This document shows positions 20,739 to 32,506 of a stretch of 64,000 bases of DNA, one piece after another. Location: contig NW_023365791.1 of the NCBI RefSeq assembly GCF_000003815.2, positions 210,917-274,916 on the forward strand, in the 5' to 3' direction. The stretch comes from Branchiostoma floridae. Lineage: Eukaryota; Chordata; Leptocardii; Amphioxiformes; Branchiostomatidae. The translations under genes and the position numbers were made by a program. The notes beneath the pieces were generated by a model, which was given only the letters and a program-made list of their open reading frames with translations, was not told where the DNA came from and ran no database searches. The stretch's first letter is position 1, and every line of letters begins with the position of its first letter.

Positions 20739-23700
20739 GACCAAGTACCATTTTACCCAGGAAGCTCCATCCGATACCCTATTATCCGACGTGCAGACGC
20801 TTAATAAGTTCCAGGATGAGGTGAGAAAATCTGGATTATATGTAGAATGTACTGGCGTAAGAGTAACATTCGGTGCAAACTTCATGTTGTCAGGAAATGC
20901 GCTTAAATGTAGCAGGAAGGGGGAGGGGGGGCGTCAAAATGTTTTTGTGATCATCATATGATATCCTGTTATATCAAAGAAGTTAGGAGTTTAGATGTTT
21001 GAAATACAAAACCCTATCGATATGGGCAATAAGCGAACTATCCAAGTAATGTAAGTAACTTGCAATGAATTAACATTTTAGCATCTAGTGTCTATGTAAA
21101 GATTGTGTTATTAAAAATTGTCCAATAGAAAATATTAACATATATCCCTTGTTTATGATATTCTTGAGCTGCGCAATGTTAGATAATAGAAGTGATGTAT
21201 AACTTCAATCATTATGTGATGCTTCTATTTCTTTCAGCAATTTTCCCAGCTCATCTCTATCGTCTTCTCATTTCTTGTGGAACCTGGCAAGGTAAAATTC
21301 AATGATTATCACAAGCATGTTTCAGTATTTCTATTTTTCTACTTGTAACAATGAATCTATGACTTGCTGACTTGTAATAAGATGAATTCTCACTTTTCAG
21401 TCTGCCAGAATGTTGCAGCAGCTTGATGAGTTTGCAGAGCATCATGGGATCAGTGCGGGACCACTCAAGAACGTGGTGAAGAGTCTACTGTCTGTGCTGA
21501 ATGGTGGGTAAAATGTTGAGTGTCCGACCACAGATGGGTGTCAGGGGCTTCGGCCCTAGCTTCACCAACTCGGCCCGTGGCTAATCAGAAAAACATCCTA
21601 ACGCAAGCCCTAACCCTAATTTGAACCTTGAATCGACCAGGGTGTTGGGCTGAGTTGACTTGCCCAAGTTGGTAAAGTATGGCAGCATGCTGATCCCACC
21701 ACAGCGGACTGAGCTAGGATGAAGCTTTTTTGATAGGTAGAAGTGCAAAGCAGCCTTGCCATGGGTTTGCGTTTGTCACCCCTACCCTTCTTGATAAGTG
21801 TGTACTAGTAAGTTCCTTTTGCATGCATAGTGGTACATATTCTTTGTGTTGTATGTACCACATTAGACTACTTTGTACTGATCTCACAGATAGGTATAAG
21901 CATTTCAAATTTCAAAAGTCGTTGTAACCATAAGAACCTCTTAATTTACCCCAACATGGATGAAAAAAACAACAACCAAGTATTAGTACATTATTGTACT
22001 TAGGAATTGATTAGAAGCTGTCTTCAATCGAACAAATAAATTGTCCTGGCAGAAAAGAATATTTTATTAGTGATACAAAACATGTTTCTTTTATTCTGCA
22101 TTATCAGGTGCCTTGAGAAGAAATCTGACACCAGCCCTTCTGAAGGAGGACTTGACTAACCTAGGTAAGCTGCTGTATCATAGTCTGTCCGTTTGTTGAT
22201 ATTTAAGTGTTTGTAAAATGATAATGATCATATGAGTGCATCTTTACTCACATATCCTATTAAGAACATTACATCAAATAATTCTATATTTAATGTATAC
22301 ATGCTAGGTGTGACAGAAGAAAGGGCATCATACCTAGAAAGTCAGGTAAGACATCTTCCAACTTCAACTTTGAACAAAATGGAAGGATAAACATATAAGG
22401 ATATACTGGTATGAAAGACAGCAGGTGTTGTCTGAAACGCGTGACCAAATTTTATCCAGTTAAGTACTAGTACCTGTTTAATGTCTAATGCTTCTTTACA
22501 TAATTGTAAATTTGTATCTTCAATCTGCCGTGGCATAATAATGGTACTCATAACAAATCAAAGGTATTTTTTAAAAACTACTTGACTTAAACATTTCCAT
22601 GGCTAACGTTATACATTTTATTACTAGAGGGTATTTTATGTTAATCTTCTTTCTGCTGCATAACAGAGGAAACAATGCAAACTCCCTTGGTAGAGGAAGG
22701 TTTATTAAGGTAGTCATGCTTTTTGTTTCTCTGACCAGTGGAAGTCCAACCTGGCTGCCCTGTCCAGAATGGCCATGGGTCAGACCCTGTTGGTCAACCA
22801 GCTGGTGGACATGGAGTGGAAGTTTGGAGGTAAGTTGACGTTTATGATAAAAATCTAGTTGCCAATTATGAAAAGGTTTTAATGAAAGTTCATCTGTGAC
22901 AGTAATTTATGCTATAAAGATTTTATACACTTTACCAACTTCACTTAGCAATTAGCTTTTAATCAGCTTTCATTTCAAGTTGAGAAGAATTTATTGATTG
23001 AAAGCTTGTAAGTAAGAAATTTACTTTTTGTATGGAAATAGCATATAAAAGCTTTATGATCTTCATCAGCCCAAGTCATTGTTATACTAATGAAAAACCC
23101 TATGAATACCATTTTTTTCATCAATCTATATTTGTTCAACATTGTTTGAAAGTTTAGCATTTATTTTGTTATAATTGGATAGTGTGTGTTCTTGCATTGT
23201 TGTCCATTTTTGTATTGTTTACTTTCTTTAGTGACAGCAGCTAGCAGTGAGGTGCAAAAAGTGGGCAACACATTCCTACAGGTGAGTAAACTTTCTGAGA
23301 TTTCTGAAATATTTCAGGTAGCATCCACTACCTTTCCTCAGTGACACTACGTATCTTATTACCTGTATGTCTAACCTTCATTGACGTTTCACAATACATT
23401 GTTTACTGACATATTTAGTCAATTATATGACTCAAACTTAGCATCAATCTTTAGGCACACAAGTGTTTTGATATATGCTACATTCTTTCTCAAAATGTCA
23501 TATAATTTGCAGTTGAAACTAGTGGTGAACAAGGGAGACAGGACAGAAAATGTCTACATGGGTAATTCCACTTTCTTTACATGAATATTTTTTCTGATAA
23601 AAGTTTTGATACTGTAAACAATCCAGGAAAATCTTCTCCAGCTTTTCATTTCATATATGCAAAGTAATATATTTTCTCATATTATGGTATTATTTATTTC

Positions 23701-23796
23701 TGTTTTTTGTCTTTTTCAGAGTTGACTCTCCCACAATTTTACAGCTTTCTACATGAAATGGAAAAGGCCAAGTCAAGCTTGGAGTACTTCACCTAA
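20731..23796 (+). CDS. COMMD7: COMM domain-containing protein 7
   Basis: Nine exons: 20731-20820, 21238-21291, 21401-21503, 22108-22164, 22308-22345, 22739-22829, 23232-23281, 23513-23561, 23720-23796. All junctions are GT-AG and in phase, giving 202 residues against about 200 in vertebrates. It starts MAATKYHFTQEAPSD. The N-terminal helical domain has FSQLISIVFSFLVEP and HHGISAGPLKNVVKSLL. The C-terminal COMM domain, about residues 133-200, carries QLVDMEWKFGVTAAS, FLQLKLVVNKG, ENVYMELTLPQFYSFLHEME and ends SLEYFT. These blocks match COMMD7 specifically. Known role of the family: COMMD proteins form a ring in the Commander/CCC complex for endosomal cargo recycling, and COMMD7 is linked to NF-kB control. 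Polyadenylation signals lie at 24015 and 24337. Confidence 0.95.
21515..21720 (+). repeat. Possible dispersed repeat in COMMD7 intron 3
   Basis: A GC-richer patch (CGGCCCTAGCTTCACC, GCAAGCCCTAACCCTAA, TTGACTTGCCCAAGTTGG) stands out from the AT-rich intron. It contains the short inverted pair TTGCCCAAG/CTTGGGC-like sequence. It resembles an old repeat; no family named. Confidence 0.3.
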
Positions 23797-24014
23797 ATTT
23801 CTCCAGGGGGCATTTTTGTAACGTCATTCTCATATTTTAATTGCCGTATGAAAACCAGATACCTTGAATTTCATTTTATAATTGATGTAAGGAAATACAA
23901 CAGTAACAGTCTTGACTACAAAACTTGTAAATTTGTGTTGTAAGATGATAATTGAGGGTTAATGACCTGCCCCGAGGTCTATTTATAGCGCCTGGTCCTT
24001 TGCTATAACCACTG

Positions 24015-24342
24015 AATAAAACCAACAAGTGAGCAAAACACAGGCATTACGACACCCTATACATCATGGCACCATATGGCACCATATAACGTTACATCAT
24101 ATGATAATGTTGTTCTGCTAATATATATTTTGTCCAATTTGATATGACTTAAACATGTATCATATGTCTTTCTTACTATATTGCTTTAAATTGGTCACTA
24201 TGTGATGTGTAGAGTAAGGTATTGTTATAATTGAATTATAGTTACCTTGCCATATGTATATGTATACTGTATTGTATACACCCCCTTATGATTATGGATC
24301 TTGAGATGTTTTTGATACTTGTAATATCTTATAAAAAATAAA
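24015..24342 (+). terminator. COMMD7: Polyadenylation signals for COMMD7
   Basis: AATAAA occurs at 24015-24020 and again at 24337-24342, 219 and 541 bases past the stop codon. Either or both could define the 3' end. Confidence 0.55.
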
Positions 24343-25045
24343 ATAGCTGATTTCCCTGAAAGTGTTGCTGAAGTCACAGATCTTTTAATTCCATTCTTCT
24401 ATGATAGAAGCAGCATATTCCAAATGTAGATTTACTGTGTTGTAGATACAATAATTCTATAATTTACCATAAAAAGCATAGATATGCCTCCCCACAGAAT
24501 GGATTTGCAATTGTCAAAAGAGTCTCTGACAATGTTTAAGTCCTAAGAAAACATAACAGAAAAGGTTAAAGCTATATAAAATCATGTCACCAGATTTTCT
24601 AAATGTTATATCGCATGTGCAAGTCAAAATATCTGCTGTTTAATATGTAACAGCTGTATAACTGTTATATTATAGGCTTATACCTCATACCTGTTTCGTC
24701 TTAAAGTGTTACTGGTGCACTGATTAGACTAGCTAAATGATAATGAAAATGATAAAAATCTAAAACATTACTCATAGCAGCAAAATCAAACATTTCATCA
24801 AACGTCACATGTAACGTTAGACATGAAATGAGGACATGAATTGCACATGACAGCCCAACTAGTACAAAGGTCAAACAAGTGACGTAATGTGTATTCTGAT
24901 TGGATAATGTCTGTGTATAATCAAAGGTTCAAAGTTCGTCCAGTCGATCACACGATCCGGCGTGTAAACAGCTGTAGTGTTTTCGTTCAAGCCACAGACA
25001 GACATATTTTGCCCTGGACATAGTTTTTTTCAAGACGTCTAGCAA
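24343..25045. other. Intergenic with a possible promoter
   Basis: No exon. At its right end a CRE-like TGACGTAA (24880-24887), a GATTGG CCAAT-type box (24898-24903) and GTATAATC lie 145-170 bases upstream of the ATG at 25046. These are weak individually but ordered like a promoter. Confidence 0.3.
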
Positions 25046-25135
25046 ATGAAAATCATTTCGTTGTTGAAGAAGGCCGTTTGGGGTTTTAAGTACGTGTTTC
25101 AAGGAGGTGCCAATCATCACACTGGTCAGGTACAG
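25046..25135 (+). CDS. Possible first coding exon, unknown gene
   Basis: ATG opens 30 codons beginning MKIISLLKKAVWGFKYVFQG and ending at CAG followed by a consensus donor GTGAGT. It is preceded by promoter-like motifs. The basic amphipathic start could be a mitochondrial or membrane-targeting segment. I could not find phase-matching following exons downstream in the 25-32 kb interval, so the rest of the gene is either far away, cryptic or nonexistent. Confidence 0.3.
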
Positions 25136-27655
25136 GTGAGTTCGCATTCGACATTTTGTAGACCTTTATAAAACAAGACCAATTCTAGTTTACAGGTAGG
25201 GGTGTCGTTTTGTTTTGATCAATGCGATTTCCGTGTCAAATCACACTTCTGCTCTTAGCCATGACCTCCCAGTAAACGTAGAAAGATAGCTTAGTGGATG
25301 TACATGCATTTTATGTTAGAAAACGTTAACGTCACCCAAGGGAGTCAACAACATTGCGGAAATAACAGACGGGGTGGATTCCTTGAACTGACAGTTTTCT
25401 ACCACGTTTTTCTCCGAATTCTCATATCCTATGACATGACTCTCTACTTAAAACAATGTACGTAAGTGGTGTACAATTTAATCTAACCTTGACTGATTAT
25501 AGATACAGCAAGAACTGACCGCCCGGTCGGCCTCAGATAACGTTATCTCTGTCGGTGTTGTGAACTTTCCGCTGACCGGTAGGGCACTGGCCCTTTGTTA
25601 AAGTTTGTGCGTCAGGCGCAGGGTTAAGTTACATGTGCTTTTATCTCTGCATATAATATGTATTCTTCGTGACACCCTTGTTACACTTGTCTATTCTCGC
25701 CCAATGGCAATTGAGAAGAGCACTGCAATGAGTGGGGCTCTTGAATTGTTAAAACATACTATGTAAGTATCTACAACAATATTGCTCACGTTTGAAACAA
25801 CGTGCACGTCAAAACAACCTGTAGAACTTAAGGTGATTCGTTCTGCCGGCCATCGCTACCCTCGGGGTACATGAGATATAAATCATTACTAATTTACTAT
25901 CCTGTATGTCTTCTGTAACCTCGGTAAAGCATTGCAGAGTCGTCGACTTTTGCAGATTCGTCGGTAAAATTACTAAAGATTACAGCCACAAACTGGTTTC
26001 GGCCCTGACCCTTACCTCCCTCATGACCTCAATGAAAAGCGGCCTGTATATACGTAGGCCGATGTGAGCTTCTCGTGAATAAATAAAGATTCAAACAATA
26101 TTAATCAAACGAGCAAGTCTTAAATGCAGTAGCGGACCAAGGACAGATCACAGTATTATCAAAAAGAAAACAGTGACTGTATATCCACCGATAGACTACC
26201 ACCATTGGAGAATTCATCATATCCATATAGAAGTAAAATTAAAGAGGACTCGTCCTTGAGTCAATTCAGAAAGACATTTATCGTCAGTTCAGAGAATGAA
26301 TGAATGAATGAATTTTATTGCTCAACAATCGCACAGGGTACAATGTATGGCAATTAATAACAACTAATAGCTATACAGACAGTAGTACTAAGAGCAGGCC
26401 ATGGCCGTATATAGCAGATGTCCTTAAATCACCTAGATCGTATCTTTTAATGCCCTTCATAAATTACGTAGGCATATAGACAAAGGCCTTGTCAAAATAC
26501 CAGTGCACCGGTGGCATTTCCAAATTGACTACAAACCGCAAATTAAGCGTTCGGGCCGATTTTAACATGCCGTCCAACAACAAGCTGTTAGGGGCTCAAT
26601 GTCATCAATTATTTTCCATGTCTATTCTTGTACAAATATTATGAGAATCCATTCGAATGTTTCGTTAATCCTAGCCGCAAACCAACAAACGCCAGGGATA
26701 ACATTTTAATTTCCTTGACGGAGTTTATAAAAGTACTATTGACAATGTCGAATGATAAGAGCACTTGATGCATGCAAACGTGCCCAAATATTCCGCCTAT
26801 GTTATTAATAATAAACATTTTGGCCTTGAAACTTGTTTGTGTTTTCAGCTCAGTTCCACGTTCTTAATCTAACACATTCACATAAGCCGGTTCGAGATTA
26901 CGCAGAAGTATGATCATCTGAAGGACCTGCACATAGTGAGTACTTAAATAGCGAATCCCTTGTTGGTCGTTGTTGACAACAGTTATAGTCAACGTTATTA
27001 ACCTGACTAAAATCGCGCTCCTAGCGGCCGGCCGTACAGTTGCCGCGGGGAGGTCTCTGTACATTATCCCTAGCCAGCGAGAGATTGTGTAAACACAGAC
27101 TATAAACGTTATGGCCCTTTCTTGGTCTTGACGATGTCCTATTTAGATCTCCGCTTCATTGCAAAGCCTGCGAAGTCTGCGCGGCACAGGGTAATAACGT
27201 ATAAAGGGTGTGAGCTATATTTTCAGCACTCGATTCAGGATATTAAGTTCAGGGTATAGCATACAAATACACCTATCAGTAAGGAGCCGAAAATAGCCTA
27301 GTTATCAATAAATAATCCTGTCCAGTCGCAATTTAAACAGCTTGTTGCGGTGCAATTAATCGAGCAAATGGTTCATGATATTCTGCACGCTGACGCTGCC
27401 TTTGTTTCTCTCTGACCTGCAAACATGTGCTGCCCTTTAATTTGATTTGAAATTGCAACTTTGTTTTTTTGGTATTTTCTTTTGTTTGCTTACTTATAAC
27501 GTACTGCGTTTGTTATTTTCTAACAATCCGATTCTGTTTTCCAGTTACAGAAAGCATTAAACTGTTTGCTTTTATGACACTGTATCCCTGTGTCTTTATC
27601 CTCTTTAATCCCTTGGGCAATTACATGTAGCTTGCGCAGTGTGAGCTGACCAGTG
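25136..27655. other. No gene identified; scattered repeats
   Basis: Contains a dispersed retroposon tail at about 26008-26096 related to 12669-12765, an (AATG)4 run at 26297 followed by TTTTATTGCTCAACAATCGC (LINE-like 3' end), and otherwise unremarkable sequence. No splice-consistent coding exons were found on either strand. Confidence 0.45.
26008..26096 (+). repeat. Dispersed retroposon-like tail, copy 2
   Basis: CCCTTACCTCCCTCATGACC followed by TCAATGAAAAGCGGCC and CTTCTCGTGAATAAATAAAG. Shares order and boundaries with 12669-12765 and, in reverse, 46705-46785. Confidence 0.6.
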
Positions 27656-27772
27656 GTGCAGAAAAAGGTGTACTATGAAAAAAGTGTTCTACTATGAAAA
27701 ACGTTTAGCCATATTTTATGCAAATGAGTTCATAGTACCACACTTTTTTCATAGTACACCACTTTTCTGCAC
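27656..27772. mobile_element. Foldback MITE, 117 bp
   Basis: GTGCAGAAAAAGGTGTACTA at the left end is mirrored at the right end (TAGTACACCACTTTTCTGCAC), with further complementarity (ATGAAAAAAGTGT and ACACTTTTTTCAT). An internal second copy of ACTATGAAAAA gives a double-stem design. No target duplication was identified. Confidence 0.75.
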
Positions 27773-28869
27773 TTTGGGGATATAAACACAGTAATTGAAG
27801 GGCTTTGATTGGCTGAGGGATAGTGGCCCATAGACAACTTTTTCCGTTAAAAGAATCTTATATTTTGCACGACCGTCAGTAACGTTATGCATGGCTATTC
27901 CAAGAATGCCATTGTTTTGCGATTCCAAGAATTTCCTATTGTTTTGCGATCGTACGATGATCGTAGGACGAATCAGTGATCGGGTCCTAATTCCATCGGC
28001 TTATGCCTTATCAGTACATACTAAAGAAGAAACTAGGCCATCCAATAATACACGTGGTATATGCACAGTCTACGCGTTAACAGTGAGAAAAGAGAGTTAA
28101 AGCCGAAGGGGCGATTTAGGGGTAAGTGCAACTCAGTTTACAGGCGCAGAGTTGTCTTGAATGTTTTTCAAGTTCCCTGCATGTTTACGTTTCTAAAACC
28201 ATACTGATGTCGCACCCTCCCTTCAACATTCCGTTCATGGTTTGCCCCAAGGGCAATTGATGTTATGTTGGAAGTTCAAAGGGCAATGTACATAAGCAGC
28301 GGGCAGCAGTGCAGCAAACGTATGTAAACGTTACATAGCCGTGTACGTTACATGATATACTTCATGTACGTTGCTGTTATTAACTCTTTGGGCAACCAAG
28401 CGTTCCGGACAACAAGCTTAAGCATGTAGGTAAATTCAAATATATTTTTGACGAACGACGATTCGGTTCGTTGACATTGTCGGCTTGGTTTGTACTGGAT
28501 GGTACGTATTTTGGGCCATGGTTGTTTACGCCGCCATCTTAAATTAGATACGGCAATGTCTGGGCTGGATTCCGAGCCATAACGTATATATACTGGTATG
28601 CATATACCCCGAGACATTTGTCAGAATCCAGAGCAGATTTAGGACTATTTTCTTGTACGATTCAATCAACAAATGATGAGAATACTGTTCTTGTTTTTCC
28701 GACATATAGCCTCGAGCGAAATGGTCCAAATATAGCAGACTGCAGTATAGACCAAACATGTAACATAACACAGATATATGGACGGAGCAAGGGTACCTAC
28801 ATGTAATGTCACAAAAGGACACAAAAAGCAACAGTATTGTTTTCATGCGTTTGTTTACGCCCTCTTTGT
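27773..28869. other. No gene identified
   Basis: Short frames only. Sequence upstream of the CRE-rich array. Confidence 0.4.
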
Positions 28870-31800
28870 GACGACATTACGCGGAGTTCAGGAGAAGTGC
28901 ATACATTCTTTTTCCATGGAAACGCTGTCTGAAGGACAGTGTACCCAAATCATTGTTACGTCATAAGTTAACAGTTACCCGCCATATAGATGGAACTTGG
29001 AAACCAGCGGTTTCATACAACATCCGTTGTCTTTTGTTTGTGACTGGACGAACATTTGCAGTTTTGGTTTAAAACCTAGTAAATCCATATTTTCGTCCCG
29101 TCAGTATCGAAAACAGCTGTCCGTTGACCGTCTCCAAATTTATTCCCAATTTTCCTGAAGAACTGTTACCTGGCGTATCTTATTACGTCATAGTTTGTTT
29201 ACCACATAATGCCGGGACAGTTTGTGTTAGCCGATGTTGATGTTGATGTTCTTTCGAACAGGTGTTTGTACTTTCAGGTTCGAACACCTGTGTCCTAGAG
29301 CGTTACGTCATTCTACACACTGGCGATACACCAACAGAAGTGACGTCACTGCAGCATCGTTCTGTACTCAATATAAACTTTGATTGACTGTCCCGGCATA
29401 CTTTGCGGTAATCAAACTATCACTTAAAAAACTGTGACGAATGCGGAGTTTTGGTTCAAAACTCTGTAAATCCAGATTTTTGTCCAGGCAATTGAATACA
29501 TCGGATACTGTCTGAAACGTTTGACCGTTTCCAAATTGGATCAATTTTCCTGAATTGCTGATACCTTGCGTATCGTATTACGTCATAGTTTGTTTACCAC
29601 ATAATGCGGGGACAGTTTGCGGTTAGCCGATGTTGTTGTTCTTTCGAACAGGTGTCAGGTGGGAACACCTGCGTCGCAGAGCGTTACGTCATTCTTGATA
29701 CTGACGACACACCGACAGAAGTGACGTCACTGCAGCATCGCCCTGTACAATATAAACATTGATTGACTGTCCCGGCATACTTTGCGGTAAACAAACTATG
29801 ACGTCACAAACTTTTTTTTGTTCAGACAACGGTTGTAAAAGGATAGAGATGTAAGTACATGTTCAAGTTTTTGCCGTCCATCATTTAGGACCACTCTTTA
29901 AATTTCGACCGCAATTCTTTGAACTTTTCAGCATTTGTCGTCTGTACCAGATGTGTCAGTGTCACTTAGCCGACTTACTGTGTATTGAACGGCGTTATGC
30001 AGAGTGGTTCAGATGAAGTGCATTCTTTTTTCATGGAAACGCAGTCTGTCAGTGGGTCTATGGAACCAAAGCATTATTGCGTCATAATAGTTACTCAGCA
30101 AATAAATAAAACTTAGATACGGGCGGCTTGACTGGACGAAAACTTGGAGTTCTGGTTTAAAACTTTGTAAATCCAGATTTCCGTCCAGACAATTACGAAA
30201 TACATTGAATGCTGTCTGAAACGTTTTACCGTTTGGCCGTTTCCAAATTGTATTCAATTTTCCTAACTGTTACCTTGAGTATCTTATTACGTCATAGTTT
30301 GTTTACCACATAATGGCGGGACAGTTTTTGGTCTATGTTGATGTTCTTTCGAACAGGTGTTTGTGCCTGCCAGGTTGGAACACCTGCATCGCAGAGCGTC
30401 ACGTCATTCTTAACACTGACGACACACCGGCAGAAGTGACGTCACTGCAGCAATCTCCTGTACGATATAAACATTGACTGGCTGTCCCGGCATACTTTGC
30501 GGTGAACAAACTATGACGTCACAAACTTTTTGTTCAGACAAGGGTTGTAAAAGATTAGAGATGTAAATACATGTACAAGTTTTTGCCGTACATTAATTAG
30601 GACCACACCAGGTATATTTCGACCATGATAATTCTATGGACTTTTGAGCATTTGTCATCTGTACCAGATATGTCAGTGTCACTTAGCTGACTTACTGTGT
30701 ATTGAACGACGTTATGCAGAGTGGTTCAGATGAAGTGCTTTCTTCTTTCATGGAAACGCAGTCAGTCAGTGGGTCTATGGAACCAAAGAATTATTGAGTC
30801 ATAATAGTTACTCAGCAAAGAAATAAAATTTAGATACGGGCGGCTTGACTGGACAAAAATTTGGAGTTTTGGTTTAAAACTTTGTGAATCCAGATTGTCG
30901 TGCAGACACTTACGAAATATATGTATATCGGATGGTGTCTAAAATGTTTGACCGTTTCCAAACTGTATCCAATTTTCCTAACCGTTACCTTGCGTATCTT
31001 ATAAATTATTACGTCATAGTTTGTTACCACATAATGCGGAGACAGTTTGTGGCCAGTCGCTGTTGATGTTCTTTCGAACAGGTGTCATATGGGGACACCT
31101 GCATCGCAGAACATTACGTCATTCTTGATACTGACGACACACCAACAGGAGTGACGTCACTGTAGCATTGTCCTGTACAATATGAACATCGATTGACTGT
31201 CCCGGTATACTTTGCAGTAAACAAACTATGACGTCACAAACTGTTTTTGTTCAGACAAGAGTTGTGAAAGGTTAGAGATGTAAATACATGTTACAGGTTT
31301 TTGCCGTACATTATTTAGGACCACTCCTAAATTTCGACCACAATTCTGTGAACTTTTGAGCACTTGTCGTCTGTACCAGATATGTCATTCTTTCATGGAA
31401 ACGCTGTCTGTCAGTGGGTCTATGGAACCAAAGCATTATTGCGTTGTAATAGTTATGTAGCAAATGGACAAAACATGGATACGGGCGGTTTGACTAGACG
31501 AAAATTTGGAGTTAAGTTTAAAACTTTGTGAATCCAGATTTTCGTCCAGACAGTTACGAAATACATCGGATGCTGTCTAAAAGGTTTGACCGTTTCCAAA
31601 TTGTATCCGATTTTCCTAACCATTACCTTGCGTGCCTTATTACGTCATAGTTTGTTACCACATAATGCGGGGACAGTTTGTGGTCAGTCGATGTTGATGT
31701 TCTTTCGAACAGGTGTCAGGTGGGAACACCTGCGTCGCAGAGCATTACGTCATTCCTAACACAGAGGTGACGTCACTTGAGCATCGCAATGTACAGCATC

Positions 31801-31870
31801 GATTGCCTTTCCCGGCATACCTTGCGGTAAACAAACTGTGACGTAGTAATGTCGTGGTTTATTATATAAC
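28870..31870 (+). repeat. Array of about five diverged 0.4-0.7-kb units upstream of the RING gene
   Basis: The anchor GTTCTTTCGAACAGGTGT occurs at about 29248, 29638, 30341, 31068 and 31698 (spacings about 390, 703, 727 and 630). Each unit carries, in order, ATGGAAACGC-GTCTGTCAGTGGGTC, a GTTTAAAAC...AATCCAGAT stretch, TTTGACCGTTTCCAAATTG, TTACGTCATAGTTTGTTACC (variants), GGGACAGTTTG, the AACAGGTGT/ACACCTG inverted pair, GTGACGTCACTGCAGCATCG, and a GACTGTCCCGGCATACTTTG end. Units differ by substitutions and indels, so the duplications are old. The last unit runs into the presumed 5' end of the RING-finger gene. Confidence 0.88.
29341..31775. promoter_or_regulatory. Cluster of palindromic CRE sites
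   Basis: Perfect TGACGTCA octamers lie at 29341, 29722, 29799, 30437, 30514, 31152, 31229 and 31768: eight in 2.4 kb, usually two per unit at a fixed distance of about 77 bases. TTACGTCAT half-type sites add more. TGACGTCA is the CREB/ATF consensus. Whether these sites control the RING-finger gene is inference. Confidence 0.65.
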
Positions 31871-32506
31871 TCCATAGTCAATACCACTCAGATTTCCCTC
31901 CGTGAGCAGTGAACGTTGTTCAAAGGAGGTAACGTGTTTTCTATTGAAAGGTAAGAGTAAAAACATGGTTGTACAAATTTTTGCCGTACATTATTTCGGA
32001 TCATACTAAAGATTTCAAACATGTTTTTATGAACTTAAGTGAAAATGAGTAACTTCTTATGCAATTGTCCCCTGTGCCGATAGGTAGTGTCGCACAACTT
32101 ATAATTTAGTGTAGTTATAGGTTGAATTTAACACAGTTCGGCTAACAGCATTTTCTTTATTCTTTCAGCGCCGTCAGATAGAGTGTGTCTAGGGGTCGAT
32201 GACGATCGGAATCAAACAGTAGATCGCCGGATATCCTTCGTTCTCCATTCTCCCGCTTAAAGGACATTTGGACCACCAAATAGCTTAAACCCAGGAAAGG
32301 GTTAAAGGTGCATAATAACGTTGCAAAGGCTCAGAGAAAAGTAGAAGAAAAATCACCACTTGTCGTCAACGGGCGTCGCCGAGAAAGGTCAGTGTTTAGT
32401 GGCTTCAGTCGGACATGTGATACACGTTTAACAGATGTGTACTGAGACTGTAATGTGAAGAAAACCTACTTACACCTACAGGCCTAGGTGCAATAAAGTT
32501 CCTACT
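31855..32506 (+). promoter_or_regulatory. Presumed promoter and non-coding 5' exons of the RING gene
   Basis: A TTATTATATAA element near 31860 could act as TATA. A donor GAAAG/GTAAGAG at about 31950 and an acceptor TATTCTTTCAG ending at 32168 suggest a spliced 5' UTR, and a further acceptor-like CCTACAG lies at about 32481. The segment after the donor (TTTTTGCCGTACATTATTT) is shared with the upstream array units, meaning the array includes copies of this transcription-start region. Confidence 0.4.
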
